A DNA stretch of 14,731 nucleotides from Gp13-AA77 sp035516075 (lineage in GTDB: Bacteria; Acidobacteriota; Terriglobia; UBA7540): positions 1 to 14,731 of the forward strand of contig DATJAQ010000111.1 in assembly GCA_035516075.1 (NCBI GenBank). Reading direction: 5' to 3'. A program made the position numbers and the translations under genes. The notes below the pieces were generated by a model. It did no database searches, was not told the origin of the DNA, and saw only the letters and a program-made list of their open reading frames with translations. The stretch's first letter is position 1. Each line of letters opens with the position of its first letter. Positions 7,970-14,594 of this stretch are shown piece after piece.

Positions 7970-8196
7970 GCTGCCGGGATGGGTAGTTCAATCTCCTCCA
8001 CCCGCCAGGCGGCGTAGGCCAACGCCTGGCCGATGTCCTCTTCCTCGAGGTAAGGATACGCGGCGAGGATCTGTGCGTTGGAATGGCCGGTGGCGACGAG
8101 GCCTACAATCATCCCCACGGTGACGCGCATGCCACGAAGGCAGGGCTTGCCGCCCATGATTTCGGGATTACGGGTGATACGTTCCAGGTTTCGCAT
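7966..8196 (-). CDS. DUF433 protein, putative antitoxin
   Basis: A 76-residue DUF433 protein with the family signature RITRNPEIMGGKPCLRG (6-22), a helix-turn-helix-like middle (VTVGMIVGLVATGHS, 25-39) and YPYLEEEDI (47-55). DUF433 proteins are predicted DNA-binding antitoxins that pair with DUF5615 toxins. Here the pair is complete, with a 4-nt ATGA overlap. Family members often repress their own operon by binding an operator near the promoter; an inverted repeat 15 bp upstream of this start could be that site. The ATG at 8196 gives the normal N-terminus, although no strong ribosome site precedes it. Confidence 0.9.
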   Translation of the reverse strand: MRNLERITRNPEIMGGKPCLRGMRVTVGMIVGLVATGHSNAQILAAYPYLEEEDIGQALAYAAWRVEEIELPIPAA

Positions 8197-8210
8197 GTTG
8201 ACCGCCGCAG

Positions 8211-8229
8211 TTCGGTAGAGTACACCGAA
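8211..8229. promoter_or_regulatory. Inverted repeat upstream of DUF433, candidate operator
   Basis: TTCGGT (8211-8216) and ACCGAA (8224-8229) form perfect 6-bp arms around a 7-base centre. On the minus strand the centre contains TACTCT, a weak -10-like hexamer. Its position 15 bp before the DUF433 start fits an autoregulatory operator overlapping the promoter. The arms are short enough to arise by chance. Confidence 0.3.
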
Positions 8230-8265
8230 AACCGCTCTCCGCGTGCAGTGGTGCGACTTACAGGC

Positions 8266-8349
8266 TCAGGGACTGCGCGCCCGAGAGCGGAAATACCGGT
8301 CGAACTCCCATCTGCGGCGCGTATCGATTTTGAAAACCCAGCATTTCAT
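8266..8349 (-). pseudogene. Truncated EVE-like gene fragment (27 codons)
   Basis: An ATG at 8349 opens a 27-residue frame, MKCWVFKIDTRRRWEFDRYF and so on, that repeats the N-terminus of the intact EVE-like protein. The three residue changes are N9D, G13R and Q18R, plus one silent change. After residue 25 the frame runs into unrelated sequence and stops at a TGA (8266-8268), so the PUA fold cannot form. It begins 12 bp after the PIG-L stop on the same strand and could still be translated by coupling, but is most simply a remnant of a duplication or a second EVE copy. No ribosome site is evident. Confidence 0.8.
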
Positions 8350-8351
8350 CG
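8277..8351. repeat. 75-bp direct repeat, copy B (in the EVE-like fragment)
   Basis: This is the direct copy of 7461-7535, offset by 816 bp, with four transitions in 75 bases. The DUF433/DUF5615 pair lies completely between the two copies. Sequence outside the copies is unrelated, so this is not a simple tandem duplication of the whole interval. Confidence 0.95.
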
Positions 8352-8361
8352 CCGGTGGCGC

Positions 8362-9123
8362 TCATGCCTCCAAACGATGCGGCAGGTTCTGCGGGTGGCG
8401 GATGAACGCCTCGGCGGACGCGCATCCGCTTTCCATGCCGCGGAACTTCTGCATCGGCTCGTGATAGTCGTTGTAAAACGACGGCGGATCCTGGCTGATG
8501 TGGGCGAAGCAGGCCTGGCGCTTCTTCTCCACCATGCTGGTGATGTCCACGTAGTGTGTCGGGTGAAAGTCCTGAGTCTGGTCGCCCAGATCCACTTCGG
8601 AGTAGTAGAGCTGAAAGCTCCTGCCGCCCCGCAGCCAAGCGTCGTAGACGAGGAGCGACGCCGCGCGATGATCGCGGTGGCTGTCAACGGGCCAGGGCGC
8701 GAGCACCACGTCCGGTTTGGCGGCTTCGAGAACGCGCCGGAAGTCGTCGTAGCGTGCGGTGCTCACCTCGGTAGCGCCGTCGATCTGGCCTGCAAACACC
8801 GGGTGAACACCCAGGATGGCGCACGCCCGCTCCGCCTCGGACGTGCGAATCGCCGCCGCTTCCGCAGGCGTCTTGCCGTTTATGCCCGCCTCCCCACGCG
8901 TCAGGTAAACTGCAGTCACGGGGTGGCCGAGGCTCGCGTAGAGCGCCATCGTGCCGCCGCAGCTCGACTCAGGGTCGTCCGGATGCGCGCCCACCACCAC
9001 TACGCTCAGCTTGTGCTCGGTCTCCGCCGGGCCCTGAACGGCGCCTGCCAGTGGCAGGCCCAGCAGGGCGCCGGCGGCCGGGCCTGCGGCCGCCAGCAGC
9101 TTTCGTCGCGTGATGCGTTCCAT
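8362..9123 (-). CDS. PIG-L/LmbE-family deacetylase, Tat-exported
   Basis: A 253-residue zinc-dependent N-deacetylase of the PIG-L family, whose members remove acetyl groups from GlcNAc-type sugars or related small molecules. The metal and catalytic motif AHPDD is at 46-50 (His47, Asp49, Asp50), and the second motif HRDH is at 149-152. The TRGEAG block (75-80) is also typical. The N-terminus, with TRRK followed by an Ala/Leu-rich stretch (5-29), reads as a twin-arginine signal peptide, so the enzyme probably works outside the cytoplasm. It starts 60 bp after the fucosidase stop on the same strand, so the two likely share a transcript and act on the same glycans. The exact substrate cannot be read from the sequence. 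No strong ribosome site precedes the ATG at 9123. Confidence 0.92.
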   Translation of the reverse strand: MERITRRKLLAAAGPAAGALLGLPLAGAVQGPAETEHKLSVVVVGAHPDDPESSCGGTMALYASLGHPVTAVYLTRGEAGINGKTPAEAAAIRTSEAERACAILGVHPVFAGQIDGATEVSTARYDDFRRVLEAAKPDVVLAPWPVDSHRDHRAASLLVYDAWLRGGRSFQLYYSEVDLGDQTQDFHPTHYVDITSMVEKKRQACFAHISQDPPSFYNDYHEPMQKFRGMESGCASAEAFIRHPQNLPHRLEA

Positions 9124-9183
9124 AGCGATTGCCGGGAGAAGTGCGCCCGCGCGATTCTGAGGCGTGCGCGCCGCCCCGTGCCC

Positions 9184-10587
9184 TCACACTTCGTGACGTG
9201 GCCGGTTGCGGCGCACGTAACCGCTGTCCACAATCGGCTCGGAGTCGCACTGAGCCTCGATCACAGTAACGGGTTCGTCCGGCGCCGTAACGGGCAAGCC
9301 GTCGAAGCGCGCTGCGATGTCGTCCTGCATCACTGTCACCGGCCGGCCCGAAGCCAGCAGGCGGGCCGAGGTCACTTTGGAGCGCAGTCCCCCGATGGCC
9401 ACCACTACGGGCGGATGCTCGAAGGCCAGGGTCTCGGTGCCGAGGGTCTGGCCGGGCCAGAAATGGACGTGAATGTATAACTTGTTGCCCTTGCGGGTGT
9501 AGCCGGCGTAGGGATGCCAGTCGCCATGGCAGCGGTCCGTCCCGTAAATGCTGGCGCCGTTGCGCGACATCCACTTGCCAACTTCGCTCAGGGTCCGCAC
9601 CGACTCCTCGGGGATGGAGCCGTCCGGCTTGGGCCCGATGTTGAGCAGATAGTTGCCCGCGCCGCGAGCGCATTCCGCAAGGTTACGCACGATGGTCTTG
9701 GTGCTCTTCCAGGCGTCGTCCGCTTTCTGGTAGCCCCAACTGTCGTTCATGGTCATGCAGGTTTCCCAGCCGCGCCCCGCCTTGGCCGCCACAATCTCCT
9801 GCTCGGGCGTGGAGAAGTCGCCGGGCAGGCCGTTGCGATCATTCACAATGATGTCGGGTTGCAGCTTGAACACCATTTCGTTCATTTCCTTGGAACGCCA
9901 TTGCTCGGCGTTGAGAGGCCAATCGACGTCGTACCAAAGCACGTCGATCTTGCCGTAGTTCGTCATCAGCTCGCGGACGAGGCCGTGCGTGTACTCCACG
10001 AAGCGCTCGCGGGCCGCGTCGTCAGTGGCGCAACGCGCGCCGTCGGGGTGATGCCAGTCCATGAGCGAATAGTAGAAGCCGACGCGCAGCCCTTCGGCGC
10101 GGGCGGCGTCGAGGTACTCGGCCGCCAGGTCGCGGCCCGGTCCCTGCTTGGGCGCGCAATAGTCGGTGAGCTTGGTGTCCCAGTGGCAAAAGCCCTCGTG
10201 ATGCTTGCTGGTCATCACCATGTACTTCTGCCCGGCCTGCTTGGCGAGCCGGGCCCAGGCGCGGGCGGCGTGAGGCTGAGGCTTGAACACCTTGGCCAGG
10301 TTCTCGTAATCGGCCACCGGGATGCCTTCCTTTTCCATCGCCCACTCGTGATGGCCGAGCACGCTGTAAAGGCCCCAGTGGATGAACATGCCGAAGGTGG
10401 CCTGGTGCCACCACTGCATGCGGCGGGCGCGATCGGCCACCACTTCAGTGCTCTCCGCGGGGGCCGCTTCTTGCGCGTTCAGCCATAGGGCGGGTTTCGC
10501 AATTCCGCTTGCGGCCGAAGCGGCGGCTGCGGCGCTCGTGCCGAGCAAGCGCAGAGAGTCACGGCGGGAGAATCGATCAGTCAGCAT
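9184..10587 (-). CDS. Alpha-L-fucosidase (GH29), Tat-exported
   Basis: A 467-residue glycoside hydrolase of family GH29, which removes terminal alpha-L-fucose from glycans with retention of configuration. Visible family landmarks are FGMFIHWGLYS (65-75), SKHHEGF (127-133), the nucleophile region DVLWYDVDW (215-223, Asp220 the likely nucleophile), TPEQE (260-264, Glu262 or Glu264 being acid/base candidates), and the ETCMTMNDSWGY block (275-286). A C-terminal beta-rich domain follows from about 355. The N-terminus carries SRRDSLRLLG (7-16) and an Ala-rich stretch, a clear twin-arginine signal, so the protein is exported folded. The ATG at 10587 has a strong ribosome site, AGAGGAG, seven bases upstream, and a good promoter lies behind it. 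The PIG-L deacetylase gene follows in the probable operon. Confidence 0.95.
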   Translation of the reverse strand: MLTDRFSRRDSLRLLGTSAAAAASAASGIAKPALWLNAQEAAPAESTEVVADRARRMQWWHQATFGMFIHWGLYSVLGHHEWAMEKEGIPVADYENLAKVFKPQPHAARAWARLAKQAGQKYMVMTSKHHEGFCHWDTKLTDYCAPKQGPGRDLAAEYLDAARAEGLRVGFYYSLMDWHHPDGARCATDDAARERFVEYTHGLVRELMTNYGKIDVLWYDVDWPLNAEQWRSKEMNEMVFKLQPDIIVNDRNGLPGDFSTPEQEIVAAKAGRGWETCMTMNDSWGYQKADDAWKSTKTIVRNLAECARGAGNYLLNIGPKPDGSIPEESVRTLSEVGKWMSRNGASIYGTDRCHGDWHPYAGYTRKGNKLYIHVHFWPGQTLGTETLAFEHPPVVVAIGGLRSKVTSARLLASGRPVTVMQDDIAARFDGLPVTAPDEPVTVIEAQCDSEPIVDSGYVRRNRPRHEV

Positions 10588-10594
10588 GGTCAGG

Positions 10595-10601
10595 CTCCTC
10601 T
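10595..10601 (-). promoter_or_regulatory. Ribosome-binding site of the fucosidase gene
   Basis: AGAGGAG on the minus strand lies seven bases before the ATG at 10587. It is one of the strongest Shine-Dalgarno matches in the window and fixes the start. Confidence 0.8.
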
Positions 10602-10642
10602 CGTCATTTCACGGCGCGGGCCCAATTCGCCCCGCGGGGCAC

Positions 10643-10671
10643 ACTATAGCGGGCGCGCCGGCCAAATTCAA
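10643..10671 (-). promoter_or_regulatory. Sigma-70-type promoter for the fucosidase/PIG-L operon
   Basis: On the minus strand TTGAAT (10666-10671) and TATAGT (10643-10648) are separated by exactly 17 bases. Each hexamer matches four or five of the six consensus bases. The predicted start is near 10636, giving a leader of about 50 nt that carries the AGAGGAG site. In this GC-rich region such a pair is unlikely to be random. A CCCCGCGGGG palindrome (10630-10639) lies at the predicted start, but its role is unclear. Confidence 0.6.
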
Positions 10672-10772
10672 CCGGGGAAACCGCGCGGGCGGCAGGCTGC
10701 ATCTGACTCCTTTGCCCGGGCGGCGTTCACGCGGCGAGCCTTGCGCTGCGGTCGCCGCCGAGCGGACTCGCG

Positions 10773-10781
10773 TGCTACGAT
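10773..10781 (+). promoter_or_regulatory. Possible extended -10 for the P450 gene
   Basis: TGCTACGAT gives an extended -10 (hexamer TACGAT, 10776-10781) ending 32 bp before the P450 ATG. No acceptable -35 is found at the expected spacing. Weak, motif-only call. Confidence 0.3.
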
Positions 10782-10813
10782 AACTGGTTAGCCGCGGGAC
10801 CGAGACCCATTCT

Positions 10814-12163
10814 ATGCGTTCCATAACCCGCCCGCCCGGACCGAAAGGGCACTTTCTGCTGGGCGTGCTTCCCGAAGTGCGCAGGGAAGACGTGAAGTTC
10901 GCCACCCGCATCGCGCGCGAGTACGGCGACATCGTATTCTTCCGCGTGGTCAACATCCCCACCTACCTCATCAGCCATCCGCGCTACATCGAGGAAGTGC
11001 TGGTCACCAACTACCGGAACTTCATCAAGGCGATCTACCTGCGAGAGAGCCGGGCGCTGTTCGGCGAGGGCCTGCTCACCAGCGACGGCGACACCTGGGT
11101 GCGCGAGCGCCGCATGGGCCAGCGCGCCTTCCGCCACGAGCATATCGACACCTACGCCGAGACCATCGTGAACCACACCGAGCGCAAGCTCGAGGCCTGG
11201 CAGGCCGGCGACACGCGCGACGTGCACCAGGAAATGATGCGTCTCACCCTCGAGATCATCGCCCGGGTGCTCTTCGGCCGCGAGCTGGCCGACGAGCTCG
11301 AGGACGCCACCGCCGCCATTAACGTCTACCTGGAACAGTTCGCAGACCGGTTCGGAATGTACGCTGTCCCGGAGTGGATTCCCACCCCCGGCAACGTCCG
11401 CTACCGGCGCGCCATGCGACGCCTGGACGGCATCATCTACGACGCCATTCGCGAGGGCCGGCAGTCCGCCGGCGATGAGCAGAGCCTGCTCGCCGCCTTT
11501 CTGCGCGCGCAGCAGTTCTACGGCTTTGAGCTCTCGGACAAGCAGCTTCGCGACGAGATGGCCACCCTGTTCTTCACCGGCCACGAGACCACCGGCCTCG
11601 CCCTCACCTGGACGCTCTTCCTGCTCGGCGAGCATCCCGAGGCCGAGGCCAAGCTGCAGCATGAGCTCGACGAGGTTCTGGGCGCCCGGCGCGTCACCCT
11701 GGCGGACATCCCCCGGCTGCGCTACCTCGACTGCGTCATCAAGGAATCGCTCCGCCTCTACCCTCCCGCTTACGGCGTGGTGCGTGAGGCGCTGAACGAC
11801 TGCGAAATCGGCGGCTACCTGATCCCCAAGGGCTCCACCGTGGCCACCTTTCAATGGGTGATGCACCGCGACCCGCGCTACTTCGACGATCCCGAAAGCT
11901 TCCGCCCCGAGCGCTGGGCCGACGGACTCGCCGAACGGCTCCCCAAATTCGCCTACTTCCCCTTCGGAGGCGCGCCGCGAATTTGCATTGGGAAGGATTT
12001 TGCCCTGTTCGAAACCGCCCTGGTGCTGGCCACCATCATGCGGCGCTTCAGCTTCCGCACCGTTCACGGTCACCGCACCTGGCCCCTGCCCTCGCTCACC
12101 CTGCGGCCGGAGTACGGCATGAAGATGGTGCTGCACGACCGCGCGGCCGTACCCGTGCCCTGA
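10814..12163 (+). CDS. Cytochrome P450 (CYP4-like bacterial type)
   Basis: A 449-residue soluble cytochrome P450 monooxygenase. All three signature regions are present: the I-helix oxygen-binding motif FTGHETT (254-260), the K-helix ExxR (Glu311-Arg314) with the later FRPERW (363-368), and the heme loop FGGAPRICIG (384-393) with Cys391 as the axial ligand. The PPGPKG start (7-12) without a membrane helix is the bacterial soluble form. The sequence has the feel of bacterial relatives of fatty-acid and terpenoid hydroxylases (CYP4/CYP110-like), but the substrate is unknown. No ferredoxin or reductase gene is next to it, so electrons must come from partners elsewhere. The ATG at 10814 puts the Pro-rich hinge near the N-terminus, as is normal. 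The gene is convergent with the esterase, 41 bp away. Confidence 0.93.
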   Translation: MRSITRPPGPKGHFLLGVLPEVRREDVKFATRIAREYGDIVFFRVVNIPTYLISHPRYIEEVLVTNYRNFIKAIYLRESRALFGEGLLTSDGDTWVRERRMGQRAFRHEHIDTYAETIVNHTERKLEAWQAGDTRDVHQEMMRLTLEIIARVLFGRELADELEDATAAINVYLEQFADRFGMYAVPEWIPTPGNVRYRRAMRRLDGIIYDAIREGRQSAGDEQSLLAAFLRAQQFYGFELSDKQLRDEMATLFFTGHETTGLALTWTLFLLGEHPEAEAKLQHELDEVLGARRVTLADIPRLRYLDCVIKESLRLYPPAYGVVREALNDCEIGGYLIPKGSTVATFQWVMHRDPRYFDDPESFRPERWADGLAERLPKFAYFPFGGAPRICIGKDFALFETALVLATIMRRFSFRTVHGHRTWPLPSLTLRPEYGMKMVLHDRAAVPVP

Positions 12164-12204
12164 CGCGCCGCGGAACGGGGCTCACCTCAGCAGCACTGCA
12201 CTCC

Positions 12205-13422
12205 TCAGCGAGACTGGTCTTGAAACAATAGCGGCGCGAAGGCGGCCAGGTTGCGCCGCCACACCATCCAGGTGTGCATGCCCGGGGTTTCGATGTCAGT
12301 GTGATGGACGCCTTTGGAAGTGAGCCAGTCCCGGAACTTGCGATTGGGCTCGATGAGGTGGTCTTCGGTGCCGCAGGCGATCCACAGCAGGCGCAGTCGG
12401 CCGTTGGCCTTGGCGTCGAGCCCCGCGAACTCGGCGTTGTAATCGTCGCTGAGCCCGCCCGCGCTGAAGGAGCCCACCCAGGCGAAGTGGTCGAGGGTGT
12501 TCAGACCGGTGTAAAGCGACTCGGCCCCGCCCATGGAAAGGCCGGCGATGGCGCGGTCGCTGCGGTCGCCCGAAACGCGATACGCCTTCTCCACCTGAGG
12601 GATCACCTCCCTCAGCAGCGCCTCGCTATAGTTGTCCATGTTCCGCCGGATAAGCGCAGCATCCCCAAAGGCACGGAATCCCCGCTTCAGCACCTCGGGC
12701 GCGCCGTAACCGAGGGTCATTACCACCACCATGGGCCTGGCCTTGCCCTCGCCGATCAGGTTGTCGAGGATCACGTTGGCGCGGCCCACCGCCGTCCAGC
12801 CGCTGGCATCGTCGCTATAGCCGTGCAGCAGGTACAGCACGGGGTAGTGCTGGCCGAGGTTGGCGGCGGCATCGTAGCCGGGCGGCGTGTACACATAGTA
12901 GTCGCGGTCGTCGCCCACCACTCCGGAGTGGTAGAAGTGGTGGTGAATCACGCCGTGCGGTACGTCGTTCAGCTCCCAAGGCAGCGACCCGGGGCCGGGC
13001 ACGTGCACCATGTTCGAGAGGAACAGCAGGTTGGGCTTCAAAAGCGGGTTGGAGGGATCCACCAGGCCCACGCCGTCGGCAAGGAAAGTGTAGCCGTAAT
13101 AGTCCGGCTGGAGCGCCTCCGTAGTGACGCTCCACACGCCCTGGTCGTCTTTCTGCATCGCCGTGGGCGCGGCCTTGCCTTCGAGCGCCACGCTAACCTG
13201 TTTGGCGTTCGGGTCGCGAAAGCGAAAGGTGACGGTACCGTCCGCGTGGACCTCGGGCGAAACGATGGGCGCTGGCATGGCCGGGCGCGCGGCCTGCGCC
13301 TGGGCGGCGGGTCGAGCCGGCTGCGCCGGGGCCGCCGGAGTTTGTGCCACTGCGTGCGCTTGCGCCCAACTCATGGCGACAGCAGCGAAGGTGGCGAGTA
13401 CCAGGAGATGAAGACGTTTCAT
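12205..13422 (-). CDS. Secreted esterase with N-terminal E-set domain (CE1/EsteraseD type)
   Basis: A 405-residue secreted alpha/beta-hydrolase. It begins with a Sec signal peptide (about 1-26), then an Ala/Pro/Gln linker (27-52), an immunoglobulin-like E-set/CBM48-type domain (about 53-145) and the catalytic EsteraseD domain (about 165-400). The oxyanion HGYS is at 200-203. The nucleophile is Ser296 in GLSMGG (294-299), the acid is probably Asp354 in CGTEDH (350-355), and the base is His383 in GMHTW (381-385). This layout matches feruloyl and acetyl-xylan esterases of bacterial polysaccharide degraders and the enterochelin-esterase superfamily. A plant cell-wall ester is the best guess, but the substrate is not proven. 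AGAAGGGA upstream serves as ribosome site for ATG 13422. The gene converges on the P450 gene without an obvious terminator between them. Confidence 0.93.
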   Translation of the reverse strand: MKRLHLLVLATFAAVAMSWAQAHAVAQTPAAPAQPARPAAQAQAARPAMPAPIVSPEVHADGTVTFRFRDPNAKQVSVALEGKAAPTAMQKDDQGVWSVTTEALQPDYYGYTFLADGVGLVDPSNPLLKPNLLFLSNMVHVPGPGSLPWELNDVPHGVIHHHFYHSGVVGDDRDYYVYTPPGYDAAANLGQHYPVLYLLHGYSDDASGWTAVGRANVILDNLIGEGKARPMVVVMTLGYGAPEVLKRGFRAFGDAALIRRNMDNYSEALLREVIPQVEKAYRVSGDRSDRAIAGLSMGGAESLYTGLNTLDHFAWVGSFSAGGLSDDYNAEFAGLDAKANGRLRLLWIACGTEDHLIEPNRKFRDWLTSKGVHHTDIETPGMHTWMVWRRNLAAFAPLLFQDQSR

Positions 13423-13494
13423 GGCGCAATGTCCCTTCTAAAGTGAAGATCGGTACGCGGGGCTCGGATCAAACCGGCCCCGGCCGGAGCGGTG

Positions 13495-13500
13495 AGTATA
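13495..13500 (-). promoter_or_regulatory. Candidate -10 for the esterase gene
   Basis: On the minus strand TATACT (13495-13500) lies 72 bp before the esterase start. The -35 region at 16-18 bp spacing is a T-rich run (CCTTTTTT) without TTGACA-like sequence. The element is plausible because this is the only A/T-rich patch in the upstream gap, but it is weak. Confidence 0.35.
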
Positions 13501-13583
13501 TCGCAAGGGAGGACGAAAAAAGGCGCCAGCTGCGACGGCAATCACGTAGCCATCGAATCACGCCATAGCCCGCAGGTTGCAAG

Positions 13584-13611
13584 GGGTCCATTATGGACGT
13601 TACGCGGACCC
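13584..13611 (-). terminator. Hairpin after the ATP pyrophosphatase gene, weak terminator candidate
   Basis: GGGTCC (13584-13589) pairs with GGACCC (13606-13611), and inside it GTCCAT/ATGGAC (13586-13591, 13593-13598) forms an overlapping dyad with a one-base centre. It lies 21 bp after the stop of the minus-strand ATP pyrophosphatase gene and before the esterase promoter region. No T tract follows on the minus strand, so termination is uncertain. The dyad could equally be a protein-binding site. Confidence 0.25.
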
Positions 13612-13631
13612 GACCGGGCTCCGAGCCACGT

Positions 13632-14300
13632 CTAGCACGGGATCAGATCCACGAAGGCAAACTGATCGCGAAGCACCGTCTCACCCACCGACACGGACAG
13701 GGGAAACTTGAACATGGGCCCCTGGTACACAAACGAATGGAACTCGCCGCGCTCTCCGCAAGGATCGATACCGTCGGGCAGCGAGCTCAGGAGAGCTTCA
13801 TCAAAATCGTGGCCGGCAAACGATGACGCCAGTTTCGTGGTGTCAACGCAAGTCAACTTTGCCTGCAGACCCTCCGCGATCATTTGCCGTGCCAGGTCAC
13901 GGGTAGGCAGGCCCCAGACGGGAAATATCGGCTCCAGGCCCGTGCCTTTTAGTTGGCGCTCCCTATAGGCACGCACATCCTCGAGGAACAGATCGCCAAA
14001 CGCGATCCCCTCAACGCCTTCCTCAACGGCCTTCGCGCAGGCTTTCGCCATCAGCGATTCGTACTGCTCATTGGAACACGGCCACGGCAGGGGCACCGCC
14101 CAAAGGGGGATGCCGGCGGCGGCAGCCTGCAGCTCAACCAGGGCGTGGCGCACCGCATGCATCGCAACGCGGTCTGCTGCCTCGTTAAACGTGGTGAGCA
14201 GACCCACAACCTCGCAATCGCCTTGTTGCCGCAGCAAGTGAAGGCTCCACGCACTGTCCTTGCCGCTGCTCCACGAAAGAAGAATGCGCTTCTTGGTCAT
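13632..14300 (-). CDS. Dph6/DUF71-type ATP pyrophosphatase (adenine nucleotide alpha-hydrolase fold)
   Basis: A 222-residue enzyme of the PP-loop ATP pyrophosphatase superfamily, which activates a carboxyl or carbonyl by adenylation before amide or related bond formation. The PP-loop SWSSGKDSAW is at 9-18. FGDLFLEDVRAYRE (101-114) and the C-terminal GERGEFHSF (182-190) are marks of the diphthine-ammonia ligase (Dph6) branch. Bacteria lack diphthamide-modified EF2, so the real substrate must differ; a role in cobalamin salvage has been proposed by comparative genomics for some bacterial members. No cobalamin gene is adjacent here. I chose ATG 14300 because the PP-loop strand begins at residue 5 and an AAGGGA ribosome site sits four bases upstream. 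A longer frame reaching 14423 adds 41 low-complexity residues and is rejected. Confidence 0.88.
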   Translation of the reverse strand: MTKKRILLSWSSGKDSAWSLHLLRQQGDCEVVGLLTTFNEAADRVAMHAVRHALVELQAAAAGIPLWAVPLPWPCSNEQYESLMAKACAKAVEEGVEGIAFGDLFLEDVRAYRERQLKGTGLEPIFPVWGLPTRDLARQMIAEGLQAKLTCVDTTKLASSFAGHDFDEALLSSLPDGIDPCGERGEFHSFVYQGPMFKFPLSVSVGETVLRDQFAFVDLIPC

Positions 14301-14301
14301 T

Positions 14302-14316
14302 TTGTCCCTTGGACAA
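14302..14316 (-). promoter_or_regulatory. Short hairpin enclosing the ATP pyrophosphatase ribosome site
   Basis: On the minus strand TTGTCC-AAG-GGACAA forms a perfect 6-bp stem with a 3-base loop, ending one base before the ATG at 14300. The AAGGGA ribosome-binding site lies in the loop and the 3' arm. If the stem forms in the mRNA it could reduce translation. The stem is short and its regulatory role is inference. Confidence 0.4.
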
Positions 14317-14423
14317 GCGAGCGGTGGGCCATCGGAAGGGTGCTGGTTGCCGGCGACATGACGAACTCGGAATGGAAACCGGAACCGGCGAAACGATTCT
14401 GAGGCCGGGCTCTCATTGCTCAC

Positions 14424-14580
14424 CTTCGCGCGCAGGGCTCACGCATCCCGTTCCGGCACGTCCTGCGACTCTTGCCTCAAGCGACGGGCGGCCCCGGACT
14501 CTCACAGGCTTCCCGATGAAGCTGCTATCGCGGCGCCCGAACCAAAGGCGGTACATTCATTACGCTGGCCCGGGGAGAAT
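14424..14580. other. Intergenic stretch without a supported gene
   Basis: From the pyrophosphatase start (14300) to the ORF at 14704 there are about 400 bases. The part up to roughly 14580 has open frames on the plus strand, but these show compositionally biased Arg/Ser/Pro-rich translations, no recognised motif and no convincing ribosome site. I see no RNA gene or terminator there. It may be the flank in which the putative insertion sequence landed. Confidence 0.5.
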
Positions 14581-14594
14581 GTCAAGAGCGCGAT

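Noticed and set aside
8083..9480. 465-residue open frame on the plus strand across the DUF433 and PIG-L genes
   Set aside because: It crosses several well-supported minus-strand genes and gives an Arg/Ala/His-rich translation without any domain.
9514..10488. 324-residue open frame on the plus strand opposite the fucosidase
   Set aside because: Antisense to the GH29 catalytic domain; no motif and a typical GC-driven shadow composition.
10775..12136. 453-residue open frame on the minus strand opposite the P450 gene
   Set aside because: It lies fully antisense to a P450 with all signature motifs; high GC makes antisense stops rare. Its translation is Gly/Val/Glu/Ala-rich with no motif.
12274..13446. 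390-residue open frame on the plus strand opposite the esterase
   Set aside because: Antisense to an esterase with a complete catalytic triad; no recognisable domain.
14301..14423. N-terminal extension of the ATP pyrophosphatase to 14423
   Set aside because: The extra 41 residues are low-complexity, and the ATG at 14300 has its own ribosome site and begins right at the PP-loop strand.
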